From NCBI RefSeq assembly GCF_963678635.1, contig NC_087062.1:88013845-88077844 (forward strand): 64,000 nt of DNA, written 5' to 3'. The translations under genes were made by a program, and so were the position numbers. Positions 32,412 to 44,821 of the stretch are shown one piece after another; positions within the stretch are counted from its first letter, which is position 1; each line of letters begins with the position of its first letter. The notes under the pieces were generated by a model. It did no database searches. It was given only the letters and a program-made list of their open reading frames with translations, and was not told where the DNA came from. This stretch comes from Symsagittifera roscoffensis. Its lineage: Eukaryota > Xenacoelomorpha > Acoela > Convolutidae.

Positions 32412-35240
32412 ATAGAAGTTGCATTATTTGTTTGCAAGATTTCTGACGCCCCAATGAGCAATTTTTTATGCAACGTTTTTTGAAACAGGTTTATAACTCC
32501 ATCCTGCAATGTGTGAGTCAAATCTATAAATTTTTGCTTCCATCTTATTTTGCTGTCAGCTTGTGGCTGTCTGTTTTTTACACATATGTTTATCACAGAA
32601 ATTTGTTTCGATTGTCTGGAGGTCATTGTCTATGAAATCATCATATTTCGTTTCTGAAGAAGAGTTTTTTTCGTTACTAACAACCTTTCAAATGGTTGAG
32701 GTTGCAAAATTCAATGCCTCAACTGATCTGTCATTAAAAGATCTTAATTTGATCCTTTTTTATAGCGTGGAGTTGGTTTGTGACTCAAAGATTTGAAAAT
32801 TAACGCTCAATCAAATTTCATTTGAAACCTATAATTTTTGGTTAAGCTTACCCATTTGAAATTAAAAACTTTTTTCTTGACAATATCTTGCTTGCGTGAA
32901 CGCGTAATATTCGGCCACTCATATCAAAACAAAGCCCCGAATGTCCCGGTTGCTCTCCTAAAAATCTACAAACAATTTCATTAAAATTTAAAAAAATACC
33001 AGACAAAGTTTTTTTAAGAAAAAAGTCTAACAGCGTATTTATAATTCAAAGACCTTGCCTCAAGTCAGTTTGGTACAGTATGAATTAAATCATCAATTAT
33101 GCATGTGAAATGTGTAAGCTATACAACGTGTAAGTTATTTGTCCCAAATTAGGGAAGCTGGCCATTTTCAAACTGCCATAGCTTCACAAAAAACGATCAA
33201 GGTATATTTTTTTAATAGTCCATGATCATAGTTCAGACTCTTAAATAAACCTCGATGTTTTTTTTGTTTTTTTTTCTGAGGAAAAGTCTTAAATTTTGTT
33301 GAGGTTCTAACTCACTTTTTAGCGGTTTGCCCATTCATTTCTTTTAATTTTTTTCCCCTAGTTAAAATGAAGGGAAACTACTATCGAACAGCAAAAATGT
33401 AGAAATCTTAAAAGGCGTGATCAACTTCTAGTTTCAAAAAGGGAATTTGTTTTCAGATTTTTCAGCGAAATAAAAGTTTTAGTTAGTGACCAAATTTTCT
33501 CGAATTGGGTTATTTTTATCAAAAAAAGGGACAAAAATAAGTTGTTCTAGAAATTCAAAGACCTTTAAGAGCATCCAATTTGAAACTTGAAAATTGAGAT
33601 TTAAAAAAAATTGTCATTTTTTCTGTTTCGTTACGTTCATGGACTCTTGTCTTTGACCAAATTTTATTTTTGAGTTTAGGAGCTTTAAAAACTTTAGATG
33701 GTATAAAAACTTGATTCAAAGGTAGCTAGTTAAAATTTGAAGTAAAAAAAATACCACAAATATTTCATCCCTTCATTGGAAGTTGGAGCGAAAAAGTAGA
33801 ATTTTTTATAGCAAATTGTTTTAATTAAACTATGTTTTGTTCATAATTTTCATGGAAATTTGTTACTTTTTGTGTAGTTGAACTTTTTTTTTGTGTAGTT
33901 GAACTTTTTTACTTTTTTTTTCTGCAAAACTCGAGCCAAAACGAACACCTTAACCTCAAAGTTTTCCATTTTACAACGCCCTTTTTTCTACCCTCATGTC
34001 CCCCACGCCCTCCCGGTTCTTTTTTCTTTTAACCCCCTAGGAATTTTAACAAGAGATGTTTTTGCTCGCATTGCCGGATTGCTACAAAAACTGGCATGCA
34101 GACTAATTAGGTTGAGACAAATTTAAATCGTCTTCATAATTAACCTTCATACTTTACCAAAAAATTGATGCTTTTGTGGAGGTGGGGGGAAAAAGAGCCC
34201 CATCCCAACTTATCACATCCACGTATAACCTCCTCCCTCCTCCCATGTACCATCACATTTTACCCCACCCCCCATAATTTATACTCCAAACTCACGTTCC
34301 AGGTGGGTAAACGGGGAAAAGAGGGCAACCATAAAGGGAATGGGGTTAGCAAATAACGTAACTTGATAAAAAAACGCGGTTGCATTTAAAAAAGTGAAAA
34401 CGAGTGAGAGAACAGAGTTACGATTTAAATTTCATACGGTTATGAAAACTATAGCGCTCAAAAGTTATTAAACAGTAGAAGAGATTGTAAAAGGTTAGAT
34501 GCAATTTTAATTGATTAAATTTGATTATAATTTGTTGATTGATGTTATAATTGATTGAAAATAGATTTATTGCTTTGGAAAACATATTTATTTTATTCTT
34601 TTTGTTTTTAAAATTGATTAATTTAAAATTTTAGAGAGATAGACATTAAAAATCCAACGAAGAAAAAAATATTTTGCGACTTTATCAATCCTTTCCTTAT
34701 TTGCTTAAAAATTAAACGGGAAAATTTTTCTAGCACATGTGTCGACCCCCTGGGTCTAAATTTGCTCTCTTATGAACTATTTTTATTCCGTGGGTTCGCC
34801 TGGATGAGCTTAATTTTTGAGAAAAACTGGCTGACCGACACTATTTTTTGTGATTAATGACGAATCAGTGCAAGCTTTAGCAAATTCGGGCCAACTATTA
34901 CTCCCCAATTTCTCAAGTATTTTTTGAGTGAATATGCTAATTGAACAAAGTAGTCTGGTTCAAATCTAAGATTTCGCTCATTCATCTCCATTTTTAAAAA
35001 TTTGGCACACTTAATCTCAGTATAAATAGATCAAAAAATCACCCGGACTGACGTCCATAGAAGAAAAATGCTGGCCCTACAATTACATATATTTTGTTCC
35101 TAGTAACGAACGAATCTCCCCCTTTTTCAAAAGGGGGAAATAATGAAAGAGATCCCAATTTTCATAGAAGAAATATGTATGACAAGCATTTTTTCAATCG
35201 AATTTTTTTCTGAAATTTTTAAAAACTGATTCTAAAAGCA
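32412..35240. other. AT-rich non-coding stretch with one family D fragment
   Basis: This stretch is rich in A and T runs and has no protein-like ORF. Around 33,445-33,605 it resembles family D (36101-36500 and 38973-39400), with CAGATTTTTCAGCG, TCTCGAATTGGGTTA and TTGTTCTAGAAATTCAAAGA. A 16-bp local duplication sits near 33,880-33,905. The region 34,160-34,330 has short C-rich runs but nothing recognisable. Confidence 0.55.
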
Positions 35241-35762
35241 AACAAGACTGCTCGTATTAGGTCGAAGCGCTGAATGTTCCGACTGCCATTTAAGATTTAT
35301 GGAGCAGTAATAACCTTAAAAAAATTAAATATAATAAAATAAAATGATTTTTTTTTTAATTTGAAATTTTTTATTAAAATCATCCCCCCACACGCCATAT
35401 AAATTACAAAATGATAGATTTTGCTCCTTGTAACATACCAATTATGGCAAATAAGAATCCTTCAACCAACTTAGAATGATTTCTAAGACGAATTAAATCT
35501 CCGCTTACCTTTTATTAGCGCGAAATATATCACGCGTTAATTGTCCAAATTGGCCAAAATGGCAATCTTTAAACCCCCACAACTCTACAAAAAATAATAA
35601 TAGGTGAAATAAATTTTCAAATTTAAGCTTAGGTCAACAATAGTTTTTGATTGATGTCATAAAATTTTGTCAAAAATGGGTAGTCGAAATTTGTCTAAAA
35701 AAACGCACCCCGAGCACAAATATTCCGTTAGTTTCGTCGCTTTCGTCCGTTACTTTCGTCGC
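35241..35762 (-). repeat. Family R repeat copy 1
   Basis: Reverse-oriented copy of a ~520-bp repeat. It begins AACAAGACTGCTCG and ends at ATTCCGTTAGTTTCGTCGC. Internal landmarks are CACACGCCATATAAA, the TTAGCGCGAAATATATC palindromic patch and TTGGCCAAAATGGCAATC. It lacks transposase coding. Confidence 0.82.
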
Positions 35763-36100
35763 TTTTTTTATTGAAAACTCGCTTCTGTGCTCAAATAAAC
35801 ATTTTACAAATAAAAATTTTTCCTCGGAAAACTTGTTAATTTGTTTTTATAACGTAGTCCATGTTAAGTTTTTCAATCAAAAAAATCAAAAAATCACGAG
35901 CGAGTATTTTTTTTTAGAAAATCCTGAAATTGTACACCAAACAGGCTGTTTTCTCAACCACCAAAATCTTCAAAGTAAAATTTTTCTAGCCATTTACAAA
36001 AAGCTACGTTTTTAGGATAGCTCCTTTCCACTAGGTTGTACACAACTTAAGCAAAAAATTCAGACGCTAATGTAGTGGCTCAAGTCCCGCCAAATTTTTA

Positions 36101-36500
36101 AGAGTAATGAACGCAGTGAAGACGCTTATAAAAGCCTTGCTGATTTTTTTCAGGAAAAAGGCTTAAATTGTGCATACAAGTCTCTAATAACTACAGATAT
36201 GCATTCATACATATTGATGCATTTATGAATGCACTTAGGTATATTTGCACTTTTTGAGTTCAATTGAAATTCATCTGCTTAAAGAGCACTCTCCAAATAC
36301 GTTGAAATGGCGCGAAAAACGAAAGTGTTTCGCAAGTGGATTTTAATTTTCAGATTTCCAGCGGGATAAAAATTTTACCTGTTCATCCAGTTTTTCTAGT
36401 TGGGTTCATGTTATCAAAAAAGCGCCAATCATAAATTGTTATAGAAATTCAAAGAGCTTGAAGGGCATCTATTTTTTTTGAAATTCGAAAGTTGAGATTT
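36101..36500 (+). repeat. Family D dispersed repeat, copy 1
   Basis: Matches 38973-39400 over its whole length at roughly 75-80% by eye. Shared landmarks are AGAGTAATGAACG, AAGTCTCTAATAACTACAGA, CATATTGATGCATTTATGAA and GAGTTCAATTGAAATTCATC. A third partial copy lies near 33,445-33,605. No coding capacity. Confidence 0.8.
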
Positions 36501-36619
36501 TTTTTTCGCTGTTTTTTTCCGAGTCGCTGTTTTTTCTATGTTTACTTGCGTTCATTACTCTTTTCCCATTATCGATTGGCCATGATTTTTTATAACAATT
36601 TACAGTATATAACTCGAAC

Positions 36620-37110
36620 ACCCAATTTGTACACCCAAATGAAGAGGACGGTGGCGTCCCTCATGCTTGAAGGACCAAATGCTTGAAATTAATTTTAGCT
36701 TACTTTCAGCCAATCAGAATTGAGAATTCAAAATCTCAAAATAAATTGCAAAAAGCTCGAAGAAAGAAAAAAATTCCAGGCCATTAGTACTAATATTGAC
36801 CGATTAGATAATAAGCAGATAAGTTTTCAAGACTGAAAAATTCTTAGGATTTTGTCCTCATTAATCTTGATGTTTATCAGAATAGTATTGCGGTTGTAAC
36901 CCGCAATTTGTAATTTTTTTGATTATTTTCCACTGATTTAATACATTTTCTGTTAATATTGACTTCGATTTTGTGAGAAAGGCATTTTGCCAATAGAAAC
37001 GCTTAGCGATTTTGATTGGTTGAGATTTTTCAAGCATTCGGTCCATCAAGCATGAGAACCCTTCCCGAAGAGGCGAATAGTCCAATTTCTTAAATACTTG
37101 ACTCACGCCA
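36620..37110. repeat. Imperfect inverted repeat (foldback remnant)
   Basis: The left part (about 36655-36725: TCATGCTTGAAGGACCAAAT ... CCAATCAGAATTG) is mirrored on the opposite strand at about 37000-37065 (TCATGCTTGATGGACCGAAT ... CCAATCAAAAT). The CAATCAGAATTGAGA segment also occurs in the MITE at 58831-59011, so both may stem from one foldback family. A 119-codon minus-strand open frame across it (37220-36861) has no recognisable domain. Confidence 0.5.
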
Positions 37111-37230
37111 GATGTGATTAAGTTATATATCATATTAAAAGTCTTTTTATTTGGGTAATTTGTTTCAAAGTTCAAAAAAGTCGAAAAGCAGCTTGAAAGT
37201 TTCATCTTGTGTGATTTCAAAATGTTGCAG

Positions 37231-37414
37231 GTGGGAACTCAGATTTCTACCAGTGTCTGGCGAACAACTCCTACATCACCGGCAACACAGCCAAGTGGTT
37301 CGTCGGCTGCTGCAAGATCAAAACAGCCCCCACTCTGGGGTGAATTGTGTGCACGTGGAGAGCATCACGCCATCCAAGTGGGGGACACCAAATGGCAGCT
37401 GTGCAGTGAGATGA
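37231..37414 (+). pseudogene. Coding-like patch, cysteine-containing, frame-broken
   Basis: A locally GC-rich stretch follows a splice-acceptor-like TGTTGCAG (ends 37230). The phase-2 frame reads 36 codons with GNSDFYQCLANNSYITG and WFVGCCKIK, then TGA (37341-37343). A neighbouring frame continues VNCVHVESITPSKWGTPNG to a stop at 37412. A single frameshift near 37,340 would join them. I do not recognise the family; regular cysteines and glycosylation-like NNS suggest a secreted or extracellular protein. It is probably a stray exon or pseudogene, since repeats R and D surround it. Confidence 0.4.
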
Positions 37415-37498
37415 AGTTGGAGTTTCCTGAATGTTACAGCCAATCTACAGGGTCAAAAATACAATTCTTCGCTCGAAATAACTGAGGCTTGAACAGTT

Positions 37499-38015
37499 GT
37501 TGTTCAAACTTTCGTAACGAAAGTAACGGAATATTTAGGCTCGGGGTGGGTTTTTTCCTCAGACAAATTTCAACTTTTTAACCAGCCATTTTTGACGGAG
37601 TTTTTTTGTATCTTTCAAAAGTTATTGTTGTCCTGAAATTTCACCTGATATTTCACCTGTGATCATTTTTCATAAAGTTATCGGGGTTTAAATTTTTACC
37701 ATTTTGGCCAATTTGGGACAACTAACGCGCGATATATTTCGCGCTTTTAACGCGTAAGCGGAGATTTAATCCGTCTTAGAAATCGCTCGAAATGTAGAAG
37801 GAAGTTTATTTCCCTTAATTGATTTGTTACTTTATTTATGGAGTAAAATTTATCACTTTGTACTTTATATGGCGTGTGGTGGGATGATTTTCACAAAATA
37901 AATCTCAAATTTATATAATTTTTATTACATCTATTTTATTCATATTAATACTGCTCCATATACCTTAAAAGGCAGTCGAAACATTCAGGCCTTAGCTTTG
38001 ATACAAATAATCAGG
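37499..38015 (+). repeat. Family R repeat copy 2
   Basis: Plus-oriented copy running from TTGTTCAAACTTTCGTAACG through TATGGCGTGTGGTGGGATGA to GGCAGTCGAAACATTCAGGC. More diverged at the 3' end than the other copies. Confidence 0.82.
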
Positions 38016-38972
38016 TTTTTTTTTTAAATGCAAAAATTATTTGCGAAAAAATTGTATAAGCCAAAAGACAAAGTTTTACGAAAAAAATCGAAATTATCCA
38101 ATCAAAAAATTAAATTCCCGTTCAAATTTTTCAAAACCAAATAATTCAAAAACGATGAATTTTCTCAAATAAGGCATCGCATAAAGATTTAAAAAAACGA
38201 TCTTTTTTAAAACTAAAATCATAGCAGCAAGATTTACCCCAGATTAATTGGGTCCAAACGTCATGTTTTTTAAATAAAAAGTAGACAACTTTTGTTAATA
38301 GTTAAAGAAAATCAATGGGTAAAAATTATGTTTTGTCTCATAATCTTAGATTATAACCGGAATTTTTAAATCTGTTTTTGAGTGCTAGTTTTTTCAGCTT
38401 AAGTTGGATGTTAATTGCTGAAGTCTCTTAAGATGTAAGAACGGAATGATTAAAAGATTCAATTGAGCACCCAAAAATTGCAATTATTGCAAAGTAAATT
38501 ATAAACTTTAGAGCAGTCATTTTAATAGATGCTGATCACAAATTCGCTTTTACTTTTCTTATGCGGGATTGCATGTGTATGCTGTTTTTAACAAGAACTA
38601 ATGTTTTAATTCTTTTTTTTCGAGTAAAACGGGGTTAATTTTGAACGAATGTAGGCTACACTTAAAGTTAGCTTATGAAAATCCTTATTTTCCCCTCTAA
38701 ATCGATCTGAGGGGATGATATACGGTTTATACGGTTTTTTCAAACAATCAGAATCGATAGACGTTCCTAATTGTTTTTGCATAAAACCGAAATCAGTTTT
38801 AGCAGTAAAGAATATATTATATAGTTGTAAAGCAAATTTCTGCGGTGTAATTCATTCATAAACAATAAATTAATTCTAATGATTGAAAGCTGGCTTTATT
38901 TATTTTTTTTGTCTTGAAAATCATCAATGTTATTGAACCTGATTTTAATAAGAGTAAGAACCTGATTTTAAT
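38016..38972. other. AT-rich stretch with a dispersed-repeat copy
   Basis: No gene is seen. Positions ~38,565-38,730 (GCGGGATTGCATGTGTATGC ... TTTTCCCCTCTAAAT) resemble 59095-59270. At 38937-38980 a 22-bp unit, ACCTGATTTTAATAAGAGTA with flanking bases, occurs twice in tandem directly before family D copy 2. Confidence 0.55.
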
Positions 38973-39400
38973 AAGAGTAATGAACGTAATGAAGACTCTT
39001 ACATCTTACATAGGTCTTGGTGATTTTTTTGTAGGAACAAGTCCTAAATGGTGCATAAAAGTCTCTAATAACTACAGATGTGCATCAATACATATTGATG
39101 CATTTATGAATGCACTTATATTCACTTTTTGAGTTCAATTGAAATTCATCCACTGAGAGATATGTAAATAGCACTCTCCAAACAAGAACGTGGAAATGAC
39201 GCAAAAAACGTGAACGATTTCAAGTTTCGAACGTGAAAATTAGTTTTTAGAATCCCAGGGGAATCAAAACTTTAGCTTTTGATCCAGTTTTCTCAAATCG
39301 GGTTAAAATGCTATCAGAAAAGTGCAAATCATAAATTGTTCTAGATATTTAAAGAGCTTAAAAGACATCTATTTTTTTCTTCGAAATTCGAAAGGTGCTA
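38973..39400 (+). repeat. Family D dispersed repeat, copy 2
   Basis: Same landmarks and order as copy 1 at 36101-36500, with small indels (an extra ~15 bp near 39,160). Non-coding. Confidence 0.8.
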
Positions 39401-39645
39401 TTTCTTCAACAATCATTGCAATGATAAATGCATTGCAACTGATCAATTTTTTAAGTAGAAAACTACAAACTTATAAAAAAAAGTATCGTGCATGCCTCTG
39501 AAATCAGCTTTCCGATGCTTTGAAGAAATATTTTCTTCAATACTTCAATACATTTTCAATACTTCTATTTAAAAAAAAATAAGTTTATATTTCTTGAAGA
39601 AAAAATTAAGTTGAGACTTGGAAGCATGAGTTTTAATTTTAAAGG

Positions 39646-39867
39646 ATGATAGCGATGGAATTCGAACCGCGTTTCGAGCTCATAGATGATGAGGAGTCAA
39701 AGCAAAGTACAACAGATGAACCAGCAGACGAAGTGTACCAGCCAAGAATGGGGGAAGAGAAGTTTGCTCCGAAGAGAACCAGAAACGGATCAGATAAGAT
39801 GATCAGAAAAATCAGTCCGATTTTGATAGTCATTTTGGAGGCAATTTTCCAGAATATTTCAAACTAA
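39646..39867 (+). CDS. Small hypothetical ORF or exon
   Basis: This is a 73-codon ORF with an acidic start (FELIDDEESKQSTTDEPADE), a basic middle (KFAPKRTRNGSDK) and a hydrophobic end (ISPILIVILEAIF). It is somewhat more GC-rich than its surroundings and follows an acceptor-like TTTTAAAG. An overlapping frame (QSDFDSHFGGNFPEYFKL) looks equally protein-like, so the reading frame is uncertain. No family recognised; it could be a lone exon or chance. Confidence 0.2.
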   Translation: MIAMEFEPRFELIDDEESKQSTTDEPADEVYQPRMGEEKFAPKRTRNGSDKMIRKISPILIVILEAIFQNISN

Positions 39868-41478
39868 TTAGTAATATTTTTAGTTAGTCAAAATCATCAA
39901 TGAAATGAAATAATTCAATGCCATTTACATGATGCTAAATTATAAGGATTATGCTAAATTATAATTGAATGCTTGAGGATTTTTCAGAAATGATCATCAA
40001 ATGAATTAATGTTTCAATGGCGAATGAAAGATGTTCTAAGGCGTGTGAAAAAAGGAGAAAGGGGGTGGTAAAAATTTGCTCACTTTTGAAGTTTTGAAAA
40101 CTCGTGTTCGTTTTTTGGCTTGTGGTGTTAGTTTAGTGTAGACGACCAGAAAGTGCAATGAAATAGACTCTTAGTCACCCGTTGGCAAAAAAAACCTTAG
40201 AAAAAAGTAGAATCGAGAAAAAAGGGTCTCCTGGTTGCTCCCTAAACATGCTTTTGTATTATTATTCAGAACACGAATGTAAACAACAGTAGTTAAATGC
40301 AAAAAGCAAGCCGCTCTTCATGTGCAAAAGTTTAATGATAAATGATTAATTCCATTTCAAAAAGTTAAATTATTTCAATCCCACCCAGCCCCTATTTTTA
40401 CAAAAATCAATTTAATGGTGTAACCGGTGGTGTGGCAAGGTTATGAATGGACAAGGCTTGGTTATGTATGGTAGGTTATGAATGAACACCAGCTATTCTT
40501 GGATGTGTGTAGTTGTCACGCCAATTTTCGTAAAAGAAAAGAAAATTTCAGTAAAGTTTTACCACTAATATTTCATACGTGGGCAGGGGATTGAAAAAAA
40601 ATATAATTGAAAATTTTTGCTGGATGACTTTCATTTATGTTCAATTCAAGCGAAAACAGCTAGTTAATCCGGATTCCGGAAAGGCAAAGCTATAATGAAT
40701 ACATAGCAAATACAAAACATAAAACTAAAGACTCAACCACTGTCATCGGAATTTACTAACAAATCTTGGGTCATTGAATAATTAAATTCGTGAGTGTATT
40801 CCTCTAGTATTTAGCATAAATTATCAAGTCAGGTCTTTCAATGTTTCTATTTTTCAATTTCAAATTATTTTGTTAGGTTGTGTAATATGTGTTGGCAATC
40901 TAAGCCAATACTTGTATCCATCTCAATAGATATGGGATCATAAAACACACATATACCACCCCTTCTGTATTGTGACCTAAATAGGTGATGTAGATAAATT
41001 CGCTATATCACTACTTCAGAAAAAGTGGGTACTTCAAAACTCGAGAAAAATGAAGGTTTAAATGTTCGAAATGAATGGTTTTTTCAGCAGTCGAGATAAG
41101 TTGCCCTGTAAGTTTTTAGGAAAACAAGGTTCATTTCATCAGTTGGGAAAAATAGTTTTTTTTTCTGTAATTGAGATGAATTCTAATTACCATATCTCGA
41201 CTTTCTTATACAATATCATGTAACCATTTTTCTTTGGAAGATTCTTCTACTTTTTCTGCAGTTTGCAAGTTTTGGTTGCCGATTCTGCAAAATTGGCTGT
41301 TTCTCGGGGCATTTCTGAGCGTTGAAATGATTCAAGTATTTGTTCGCGGAATGCAAAATTGCGAAAATTAAATTAGACGTATTGCGAATTTCGCGACATA
41401 TATGTTTTCAACCTGTCGTAGAATCCGTTTACATTTCATAAAACAAACAGGTTGGCTTGGTAATATTTAAAAAAACTT
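39868..41478. other. AT-rich non-coding stretch, no gene recognised
   Basis: No domain-bearing ORF. A short imperfect repeat of GGTTATGAATG occurs three times at ~40,438-40,485. The rest shows only A/T runs and low-complexity sequence. Confidence 0.5.
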
Positions 41479-42001
41479 ATTGTTCAGACTTTCGATACGA
41501 AAGTAACGGAATATTTGTGCTCTGGGTGAGTTTTTTTTCTTCAGACAAGTTTCGACTTTTTAACTAGCCATTTTTGACGGAATTTTTTAATATCATTCGA
41601 AAGGTATTGTTGCCATGAGCTCAAATTTGAAACGATATTTTACCTGTGATCATTTTTCGTAAAGTTACGGGGGTTTCAAGATTGCCATTTTGGCCAATTT
41701 GGGTCAATTAACGCGCGATTTATTTCGCGCTAGTAACGCGTAACCGGAGAGTTAATCCCTCTTAGAAATTGTTCCAAACTAGTTGAAAAAAGCGTATTTG
41801 CCATAATTGATTTGTTACAAGGAGCGAATTCTATCCTTTTGTACTTCATATGGCGTGTGGAAGGATGATTTTCATAAAAAATTCCAAATTTTAGAAACTT
41901 TGTTTTATTTCATTTAATTTTTTAAATGTTGTTATTGCTCCATATACCTTAAAATGCAGTCGGAACATTCAGGGCTTTGCCCTGATACGAGCAGTCTTGT
42001 T
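41479..42001 (+). repeat. Family R repeat copy 3
   Basis: Runs from TTGTTCAGACTTTCGATACG to ...CTGATACGAGCAGTCTTGTT. It contains GGGCTTTGCCCTG, a short hairpin 16 bases before the end, and the internal GCGCGATTTATTTCGCGC patch. A truncated 5' part of another copy follows at ~42,225-42,341. Confidence 0.87.
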
Positions 42002-42341
42002 CTTCTTGAAATTCTTCATTAAACAGTGTTGTATAACATCGTTTCGAACAGCTCAAAATGTATATTGCACATATTGCCCTTGCTTTTACGTTGTATTCTA
42101 AATACGTAGACCATGCTATAAGCAATCCATTAGTATTTCGTCACATATTAAATTACCAATATTCCGATTTGAAGACTTTTGATATTTTTTGATAATTGTG
42201 ATAATGATAACTTTTGATAATTTTTGAATATTTGTGCTCGGGGTGTTTTTTTCTCCAGAAAATCATCGACTTCTTAACTAAGATTTTATATCTTCCAAAA
42301 ATTATTGTTCTCTTGAATGCAAATTCATCTATGATTGCTTT

Positions 42342-42878
42342 TTGTTCCGACTTTCGATACCAAAGTAACGGAATATTTGTGCTCGGGGTGGGTTTTTTTT
42401 TCTTCAGACAAATTTCGACTTTTTAACTAGCCAATTTTGACTGAAATTTTTTAAATCAATTGAAACGTATTGTTGTCTTGAGTTTAAATTTGAAAAGATA
42501 TTTTACGTGTGATCATTTTTCGTAAAGTTACGGGGGTTTAAAGATTGCCATTTTGGCCAATTTGGGACAATTAACGCGCGATATATTTCGCGCTTTTAAC
42601 GCGTAAGCGGAGAGTTAATCCGTCCTAGAAATCGTTTCAATTTGGTTGAAAGAAGCTTATTTGCCATAATTGATTTGTTACAAGGAGCGAAACTTGTCCT
42701 TTTGTACTTAATATGGCGTGTGGGGGGATGATTTTCATTTAAAAAAATTCAATTTTTAGAAGAAAAAAATTTCATTTTGTTTCATTTTCATCAACTTCTT
42801 AAATGTTATTACTGCTCCATAATTATTAAAAGGCGGTCGGAACATTCAGGGCTTCGCCTTGATACAAGCAGTCTTGTT
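42342..42878 (+). repeat. Family R repeat copy 4
   Basis: Runs from TTGTTCCGACTTTCGATACC to ...GATACAAGCAGTCTTGTT. Its last ~450 bp are nearly identical to copy 5 (44822-45360), while its first ~80 bp are less so. This marks the left edge of the 2,480-bp tandem duplication. Confidence 0.87.
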
Positions 42879-42922
42879 ATAAATTTACGGGGGTTTAAGT
42901 TTTAGCCAATATGGCCTATTTA

Positions 42923-43235
42923 GGATAATTGACGCGACATAAATTCGCATTACTAATGCGTAAGCGGGGTTTCATCCGTCTTATAAACAAATTGTTCCAA
43001 ATTGGCCAGAGCAGGCTATATTTTCTAAATGGTACGTTACTAGCCGTGCAAGTTTTCCTACTATTTTTTTTTGAAAGGATAATTGACGCGCAATAAATTC
43101 GCATTACTAATGCGTAAGCGGGGTTTCATCCGTCTTATAAACAATTTTTTTGAAAGGATAATTGACGCGCCATAATTTCGCCTGAATAATGCGTAAGTGG
43201 GGTTTCATCCGTCTTATAAACAAATTGTTCCAAAC
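42923..43235. repeat. Three local copies of an R-like internal segment
   Basis: A unit beginning GATAATTGACGCG and continuing through AATGCGTAAGCGGGG and CATCCGTCTTATAAACAA occurs at ~42923, 43078 and 43157. All three are repeated in the second duplication unit at ~45403, 45557 and 45636. The unit is a diverged piece of the central part of repeat R. Confidence 0.8.
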
Positions 43236-44056
43236 TGGCCGAAGCAGGCTATATTTTCTAAGTGCAATTTGTCCTTTTATACTATTTTTTTTTTGAAATT
43301 TTCATATTTTTTTAAGCGAACAGTGCTGCTCCCTACACTTTATAAGGCAGTCACATTATTTGGGGCTTCAACTTGATGCCAACAGTCTTGTTGTAATTAA
43401 AACAGATTGTAGAAAAATTTTTTGAATTACAAATCAGAAGTTCATTATATACAGAAAGATTTCTTGATAAAGTCATGAGGTAGGTGCGAATTGATGAATT
43501 CAATTAATCATGTACAGCAAAAAAGTTGTTTCAATCAAAAATCTGCAATAAAAAACTGCGCAAAGGGTACACGTGGTGGCTCTAAGATTTTTGACAAGTT
43601 ATAATCGAAAAAGAAAAAGTTTTCACTTTTTTCGCCAGTCAAATTTGTTTTTTTTTTTGGAGCAGCAAGAACCTTTTCATTTGCGTATTTCCTTGCAACC
43701 AACCTTTCACCCGGCAATTTCTTTTAACCCGACTATTACTTATCACTCTAGCAGCCGGCAACTTGTATTTTTTCTGCAGCCCATTTGTTTGTTGGAGAAA
43801 AACAGCTTTGACTGATTTTTTATGGCCCAACTACCTAGAGTTAGTACACATAGCGCTGCCAAATTGCCTTTTGCCGCAAAATTTTGGTGCCAAAAACAGA
43901 TATTATCTAGCTTTTTCTCGCTAGATCGCTTTTTTGATATTCATAAAATTTTGTAACAAATTTTAAAAAAAAAACAGAAAATTATACATAAACTGATATG
44001 AAAAAAAAATGTTGATCAGTTCTCTTGATCAGCCTCTTTCAATCACAGCGCATGGT

Positions 44057-44410
44057 TTAAAAGATATAGTTCATAACATGTTCACGTCCGATCGATTGCA
44101 AGAACTCGTTCCAATTATAAGGCAGTATAGTGTAGTCCAATTTATACATGACATTGCCTAGAAATGACAACTGCGAGTCGGTCAGTTGGTCGTAAAAACG
44201 TTTCAACTCCAAAGTCGTTTGGCTCTCAATAATCTCGGGAAGATGTGTTTTGTTTTTGAAGAGCATTGGAGCATACTTTCGGTGCACTTGTTTTAGGTGT
44301 TGTTCAAAGTTCTCAAACATGATGATGTCTTGAAAGACTTGCGCGCAGACTAGGCATCTATCAGCTACTTGTGATCCCCAATGTAGCCAAACTGTGTAAG
44401 TGGACACGTC
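44057..44410 (-). pseudogene. Second copy of the sulfotransferase terminal exon
   Basis: The translation is identical to exon 46890-46537, and the copy has the same acceptor (TTTTTAG before GAC) and stop. It lies downstream of the first copy in the direction of transcription, so a transcript that uses the first copy ends before reaching it. It could serve as an alternative last exon, or be a redundant product of the tandem duplication. It carries no disabling change. Confidence 0.8.
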
Positions 44411-44821
44411 CTAAAAATTAAAAAAACTACAAAGAGAAATTACAATTATTAATTGCATTCTTCAAAATTTTTCACGTCTTTGGTTCTGTTGTTTCTGAAA
44501 CTATCAAAAAAATTGATCACAAATTTTCAAAATTCACTCACAAAATTATATAACAAGGTTTTGTTGAGTATTGACCCTGCTCGTACAGTTTTAACTAAAA
44601 ATTCGACTTGGATTTTGCAGCTAGATTTTGTTCATTACGTAATGACAAGAGTGAAGACGGTGAAGGAGCTAGGAAAGGGAAAACAAACCAGTCTGCTTGT
44701 ATCAGGTCAAAGCCCTGAATATTCCGACTGCCCTTCAACCTCTTTGAAAGCGTTTCTTTAAATCAATTGAATAAATTTTGACTCTCGGCGTATAGTAGCG
44801 TAATAGTAACATCAAACATTT

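Noticed and set aside
43535-43830. Small ORFs on both strands (80, 63 and 60 codons), repeated at 46015-46310
   Set aside because: Their duplication reflects the 2,480-bp tandem copy, not conservation. They overlap one another and have no family features.
44057-44407. C2H2 zinc-finger protein, from CLVC...H....H in the 116-codon ORF
   Set aside because: Joining it in phase to the exons at 51500-51250 and 53226-53148 gives a sulfotransferase-like chain, and the cysteines fit that family's C-terminal C..C. The His spacing for a zinc finger is poor.
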